A stretch of DNA of 64,000 nucleotides from Candidatus Eiseniibacteriota bacterium (lineage in GTDB: Bacteria > Eisenbacteria > RBG-16-71-46 > CAIMUX01): contig JACKCR010000004.1 in NCBI GenBank assembly GCA_020633975.1, forward strand, positions 62,001 to 126,000, written 5' to 3'. The notes below the pieces were generated by a model. It had not been told where the DNA came from. It made no database searches and saw nothing but the letters and a program-made list of their open reading frames with translations. Position numbers and translations under genes: made by a program. Numbering within the stretch: the first letter of the stretch is position 1; each line of letters begins with the position of its first letter. This document shows, in pieces, positions 60,510 to 64,000 of this stretch.

Positions 60510-61517
60510 TCAGTGTCGAGCCGGTTCGGTCATCCGTGGCACCTTCTCGCCCGCTTCGATCGGGAACTCGAGTTCGTTCTGCTTGGGCGGAAGCGGGCAG
60601 GTGGTGAACGGGTTGTAGGCGCAAGGTGGGTTGTAGGCACGGTTGAAGTCGAGACGAACCGTGTCGTCATCCTCTACGGTCGCGACGAGGAAGCGTCCGC
60701 CGCCGTACGTTTCCGGCCCCGAAGTCCCATCGGAGAAGACGAGGAACAGCTCCTGGTCGTCGGCGCTGTCCGACATCGGCCAGAGTGCGTACCGTTCTCC
60801 TTCGTGCTCGAACACGACTTCCCCGTAGCAGGACGTCGTGTCCATGTACCCGAGCACGCTCGGTACTTCCATCTGGATCGGTTCGGCGAATCGATCGAAC
60901 TTCGCGTCGATGACCCAGCCCGGATCGATCGGGAAGAACTCGAGCCCCTGGAGCTGTTCGAAGAGCGGAGACTCCGGATCCTTGAGACGGAGCGCAGGAT
61001 TGCCTCCGCGTTCCAGTACCCACGCGGTGACGCGACCGAGCGTGAACCGAGTCGCGGAGCCCGAGGCGTCGGGCGAGAGAGGAATCGACTCTCCTGCTTT
61101 CAGAGTCCTCTCGTCGACCGTGACGACGCCGTCTACTTCGGCCCGGAGCGTGTACGCGAGACTGTCCGTTCGCGTCACGGTGAGTGTCGCGGCAATCGGG
61201 GGGAGGCTCTCGTCGGGAAGAGGCAGTCTCGGCTCCGACCCGCTACCGATCGTCGTCTCGCCCGGATCGAGCCACGCGAATCCCGCGATGCTTAGCCATC
61301 CGTCCCGGGAACGGATCGACTCCTCCCGCTTCGACTGCCAGGCTTCGGTTTCCGCGGTGTAGTCGGCGGGCAAATCCATCTCGGCCTCCTTTCCTTCGGA
61401 CGTGCCTGCGCGGAGAGAGGGGCTAGCGATGAGGACGAGGAGGAGTGCGAGTGCGAACGCGGATGCGCCCCGCGCCGAGATTCCCATCGGGCATGAGGCC
61501 TGCATCCACAGCTTCAT
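60510..61517 (-). CDS. Secreted DUF1684 protein
   Basis: The 335-residue protein has an N-terminal signal ('AFALALLLVLIASPSLRAG') and the DUF1684 body: 'GWLSIAGFAWLDPGE', 'FFPIDPGWVIDAKFDRF' and the C-terminal 'LDFNRAYNPPCAYNPFTTCP' block, which is diagnostic. The function of the domain is unknown. ATG 61517 overlaps the HDAC-family gene stop by four bases, so the two genes are translationally coupled. Confidence 0.85.
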   Translation of the reverse strand: MKLWMQASCPMGISARGASAFALALLLVLIASPSLRAGTSEGKEAEMDLPADYTAETEAWQSKREESIRSRDGWLSIAGFAWLDPGETTIGSGSEPRLPLPDESLPPIAATLTVTRTDSLAYTLRAEVDGVVTVDERTLKAGESIPLSPDASGSATRFTLGRVTAWVLERGGNPALRLKDPESPLFEQLQGLEFFPIDPGWVIDAKFDRFAEPIQMEVPSVLGYMDTTSCYGEVVFEHEGERYALWPMSDSADDQELFLVFSDGTSGPETYGGGRFLVATVEDDDTVRLDFNRAYNPPCAYNPFTTCPLPPKQNELEFPIEAGEKVPRMTEPARH

Positions 61518-62473
61518 CGGCTTTGCACTCCTGTTCGTTCCAGTCCGGATCCTCGCCGGCCGAGTGCGCTCCAGCTCTCGTGGAAGCGCATCGACTGACG
61601 AACGGTTTCCAGGTGGATCGCGACGATGTCCTCGATCTCCTTCGCGTATCCGCCTGCCATGCTGACTGCGACGGGGACGTGCGATCGCAAACACTTCTCG
61701 AAGACGAGGGCGTCGCGTCGGGCCAGCCCCTCGCGAGAGAGATCGAGTTTGCCGAGTCGGTCCCTTTCGTAGGGGTCCGCGCCCGAGACGTAGAACGCGA
61801 GGTCGAACGGACCCGAAGCGAACGCGACGTCCAGCGCATGTTCGAGCTCGGCGAGATACGGTTGGTCGCCGGTCCCGTCCGGAAGGGCGACGTCGAGGTC
61901 GCTCGTCTCCTTCTCGAACGGGAAGTTCGAGGCGCCGTGGACCGAGAGGGTGAAGACGGTGGGATCCGCGCGGAAGATCGCCGCCGTGCCGTTCCCTTGG
62001 TGCACGTCGCAGTCGAGGACGACGATCCGCCGGATCCCTTCCTGCCGTTGCGCGACCCGAGCGGCGACCGCTACATCGTTGAAGACACAGAACCCCTGGC
62101 CCCGCGCCGCGAACGCATGGTGCGTTCCGCCGGCGAGGTTCACAGCGACGCCGTCGACGAGCGCGGCCCGTGCGGCTTCCACCGTGCTCCCCACGGAGCG
62201 TCTCGACCGTTCGACCATCCCGGGTGACCAGGGGAAGCCGATCCGGCGCACCTCTGCCGGGGTCAAGCTACCGTTCGCAACCCTGTGGACGTAGTCGGAG
62301 TCGTGGGCGAGGAGTAGCTCATCGTCGGGGCTGGACGGCCCGACCTCGAGCCTCGCGTGCCGCAGTTCGAGGTCGGCCGAGACCCGCTCGCGGAGGCGGG
62401 CGTACTTCGCCATCGGGAACCGGTGGCCCTCGGGGAGAGGGAGTACGAACTGGTCGTGGTAGAAGATGCGCAC
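61514..62473 (-). CDS. Histone deacetylase-family (acetylpolyamine amidohydrolase-like) enzyme
   Basis: The 319-residue enzyme has the HDAC-fold residues: 'GGTHHAFAARGQGFCVFND', with the histidine pair and tyrosine/phenylalanine wall, 'LDCDVHQGNGT' with the first zinc ligands, and 'FYVSGADPYERDRLG' with the last zinc-binding aspartate. It would deacetylate a small amine or lysine side chain. It starts at GTG 62473. It precedes the DUF1684 gene in a two-gene operon. Confidence 0.92.
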   Translation of the reverse strand: MRIFYHDQFVLPLPEGHRFPMAKYARLRERVSADLELRHARLEVGPSSPDDELLLAHDSDYVHRVANGSLTPAEVRRIGFPWSPGMVERSRRSVGSTVEAARAALVDGVAVNLAGGTHHAFAARGQGFCVFNDVAVAARVAQRQEGIRRIVVLDCDVHQGNGTAAIFRADPTVFTLSVHGASNFPFEKETSDLDVALPDGTGDQPYLAELEHALDVAFASGPFDLAFYVSGADPYERDRLGKLDLSREGLARRDALVFEKCLRSHVPVAVSMAGGYAKEIEDIVAIHLETVRQSMRFHESWSALGRRGSGLERTGVQSR

Positions 62474-62546
62474 ATTCGGAGCATACTCCGTCGTCGCGAC
62501 AGTTTGGAACGGGGCATCCGGGTCATCGTCCGGTGCCTCGCCGGCA

Positions 62547-63704
62547 CTACTCCGGCAGTTTGATCACGACACGGGAATGCCAGCGCCCGTCGTATCGGGC
62601 CGTCGCCCAGTAGGGACCCGGGGGTAGCGGCGTGTTGACCTGGTCGGTTCCGATCCAATGGATGTGTTGGAAACCGGCGGGAGCGTCGTAGGCGTAGCTC
62701 CACACGAGGTGACCGGTCATCGCGAAGATCCTGATCTCGACCGACTCCGAAGACGCGAGATCCCACTCGACTCCTGTCCCGTGGGAGTACTCGAACGGGT
62801 TCGGCGGATTCCGGAGCTTGCCGATAGGCCGGACGCGGATCGTTCCGGTGTCGCCATCGTCGTCAGTGAGGACGAGCGTCCGCACTTCGGACCGCGCCTC
62901 TTCGGGACCGCAGTAGGTGTCGTATGTGCCCGAGGACAATCCGTGGAACTGGAAGACACCCTGATCCGTCAACGTGGAGTCGATGACCTGGCCGGTGGAC
63001 TCTAGATAGACGCGGATCCCGGACTGGTCCGGGTAGGACTCGGTGGCGGTCGAGTCGCCGGACTCGGCGAAGTAGGTGACTTCGAGATCGACGCGGCCGG
63101 AAAGCGTCAGTCCCTCCGTCGGGGCGCTCGACACCGTGACCGGGATCGGGAGGGTGGCGATGTGCGAGTGGCCCTCGTGCATCCCACGGAGGACGAGGGT
63201 GGTGCTGCCCGGGGCCAACCCGCGCAGACGAAACGTCCACTCCACCCCGGTCTCGCGAACCAGCTCGACGATGGATTCGTCGGCCAGCTCGATCCCGAGA
63301 GCGTTGTCTTCGCAGTTGTCGGCGACCCCGAAGGACACGCTGTCGGCCGAGATGAAGTTCATCCGGAGCGCCGGGCCCAACTCGCCCACGCGGGCCGAGA
63401 GTTCCCCTGTCTGGTCGCCCCGCCAGCCGAACACGGCCAAGGCTCCATCGGATTCCAGGAAGTAGCCGTCGCCCTCGAGGTGTCCGCAATTCCCCTCTGC
63501 CGGTTCGTGGTCGTGGTCGTGCTCCTCCGGGGTCGTGCCGCTGTCCGAACAGGAGAGGAGGGTCAGGCCGAGGCACAGGACGAGCATCGGGAACACGAAT
63601 CGTCGGGGTGGTTTGGCGAATGCGGGCCTCCCGGATGCCGGAGCCCCGGATGCGCGACCCTCGGATGCGCGACCCTCGGATGCGAGGCGGATGGATGGAG
63701 ACAT
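62547..63704 (-). CDS. Lipoprotein with FlgD-like C-terminal domain
   Basis: The 385-residue protein has a lipobox LTLLSC at the end of a hydrophobic stretch ('FVFPMLVLCLGL'), followed by a histidine/aspartate cluster 'EEHDHDHE'. Two beta-rich domains and a FlgD-like end ('LRNPPNPFEYSHG' to 'PPGPYWATARYDG') follow. The histidines could bind metal. The 37 residues before the signal include 5-residue repeats (S-E-G-R-A) from a DNA tandem repeat, so the real start may be an internal GTG near 'RFVFPM'. ATG 63704 has GGAGG upstream. Confidence 0.75.
   Translation of the reverse strand: MSPSIRLASEGRASEGRASGAPASGRPAFAKPPRRFVFPMLVLCLGLTLLSCSDSGTTPEEHDHDHEPAEGNCGHLEGDGYFLESDGALAVFGWRGDQTGELSARVGELGPALRMNFISADSVSFGVADNCEDNALGIELADESIVELVRETGVEWTFRLRGLAPGSTTLVLRGMHEGHSHIATLPIPVTVSSAPTEGLTLSGRVDLEVTYFAESGDSTATESYPDQSGIRVYLESTGQVIDSTLTDQGVFQFHGLSSGTYDTYCGPEEARSEVRTLVLTDDDGDTGTIRVRPIGKLRNPPNPFEYSHGTGVEWDLASSESVEIRIFAMTGHLVWSYAYDAPAGFQHIHWIGTDQVNTPLPPGPYWATARYDGRWHSRVVIKLPE
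63633..63686. repeat. 15-bp tandem repeat in the lipoprotein gene
   Basis: GGATGCGCGACCCTC is repeated at 63648 and 63663, with diverged copies at 63633 and 63678. On the coding strand it gives an in-frame S-E-G-R-A repeat, so changes in copy number keep the reading frame. Confidence 0.75.
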
Positions 63705-63928
63705 GGCGACGGATTCCTCCCTCCAGAGGAGTCGGGAGGGAAGGTGCTGCTGATACGTCGGAGTGTGCCGACGACCCCCGAGAGGGTGCACACGATTCGG
63801 GTATGGCGTACGCTGTGCTCCTCGGGTCAGATCCTGGGGGGCGGGCCGCGCTCCAGGCCCCGATCAGAAACGGCAGACGGGTTCGCTCGCTGCAGACAGT
63901 CGCAAGTCTCGAAGAGGTACGCACGACC

Positions 63929-64000
63929 ATGAACGCTCCTCAACTGCTATCCGAAGCCGACATCGAGGAGGCGATCGCCCAGCCGGTGTTCCTCCTCTTC
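63929..64000 (+). CDS. N-terminal end of a gene cut by the window edge (YtxJ-like?)
   Basis: Twenty-four codons from ATG 63929 read 'MNAPQLLSEADIEEAIA', then 'QPVFLLF', with an AGAGG site upstream. The pattern of a short helix followed by 'PVFLLF' resembles the first strand of monothiol YtxJ/thioredoxin-like proteins, but the cysteine motif would lie beyond the window. The family is a guess; the start is well supported. Confidence 0.5.
   Translation, partial: MNAPQLLSEADIEEAIAQPVFLLF

Noticed and set aside
1-64000. tRNA or rRNA genes
   Set aside because: No cloverleaf T-loop pattern or rRNA-like sequence was seen outside coding regions, though a dedicated covariance search was not possible.

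Overview
This window is GC-rich bacterial chromosome, densely coding on both strands, with no rRNA, tRNA, CRISPR array or intact transposon that I could find. Several secreted proteins end in FlgD-like sorting domains (a proline-rich 'PNPF' start and a 'SGVYWMRL'-type end). One protein ends in a PEP-CTERM anchor, and a dockerin-like remnant is present. This mixture, together with high-GC housekeeping genes, resembles uncultivated FCB-type lineages such as Candidatus Eisenbacteria or Krumholzibacteriota. That assignment is inference from protein style only.

1-11 kb: a HerA-like ATPase, a LuxR-type response regulator lacking the usual receiver lysine, a [2Fe-2S] ferredoxin-aconitase pair in which the aconitase has its swivel domain first, two HAD phosphatases and a large protein ending in a GreA-type domain. 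11-23 kb: a PEP-synthase-type ATP-binding protein with receiver domains, an MscS channel beside a DUF432-like gene, a VOC protein-aldehyde dehydrogenase pair, an ECF-like sigma factor with an overlapping membrane gene, a small kinase-like gene, class II DAHP synthase and a PNPOx-type flavoprotein. 23-30 kb: a PEP-CTERM protein with its own promoter and terminator, a GT39-like membrane protein, YjbQ, a fused sigma-like/membrane protein, and a DUF2089 plus SHOCT/DUF4097 pair.

30-35 kb holds the most intriguing gene set: three same-strand genes for an Omp85-type barrel without POTRA domains, a secreted protein with kinase-like motifs, and an Npt-type nucleotide transporter. I read this as a candidate extracytoplasmic phosphorylation module. 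35-48 kb carries a metallophosphoesterase, rpiA, a giant secreted D-x-x-G-N-D-x-Y solenoid/HEAT protein, a Nudix hydrolase, aceK, a DUF1992 gene and class IV aminotransferase pair, small DUF proteins, a methyltransferase, a ParDE-type toxin-antitoxin pair and an SGNH hydrolase.

48.6-49.55 kb is a gene-free stretch built of a degenerate 42-bp tandem array followed by a fold-back element. 49.5-64 kb is a secretome region: a beta-helix protein, a broken copy and an intact copy of a paralogous secreted protein, a PQQ-type sugar dehydrogenase, a FAD oxidoreductase, a 1735-residue metalloprotease, a DUF1684 lipoprotein-like gene overlapping a histone-deacetylase-family gene, and a lipoprotein. Two unrelated neighbours here share a short C-terminal W-G-x-[LV]-K-x-x-[FY]-[RK] tail that may be an undescribed sorting signal.
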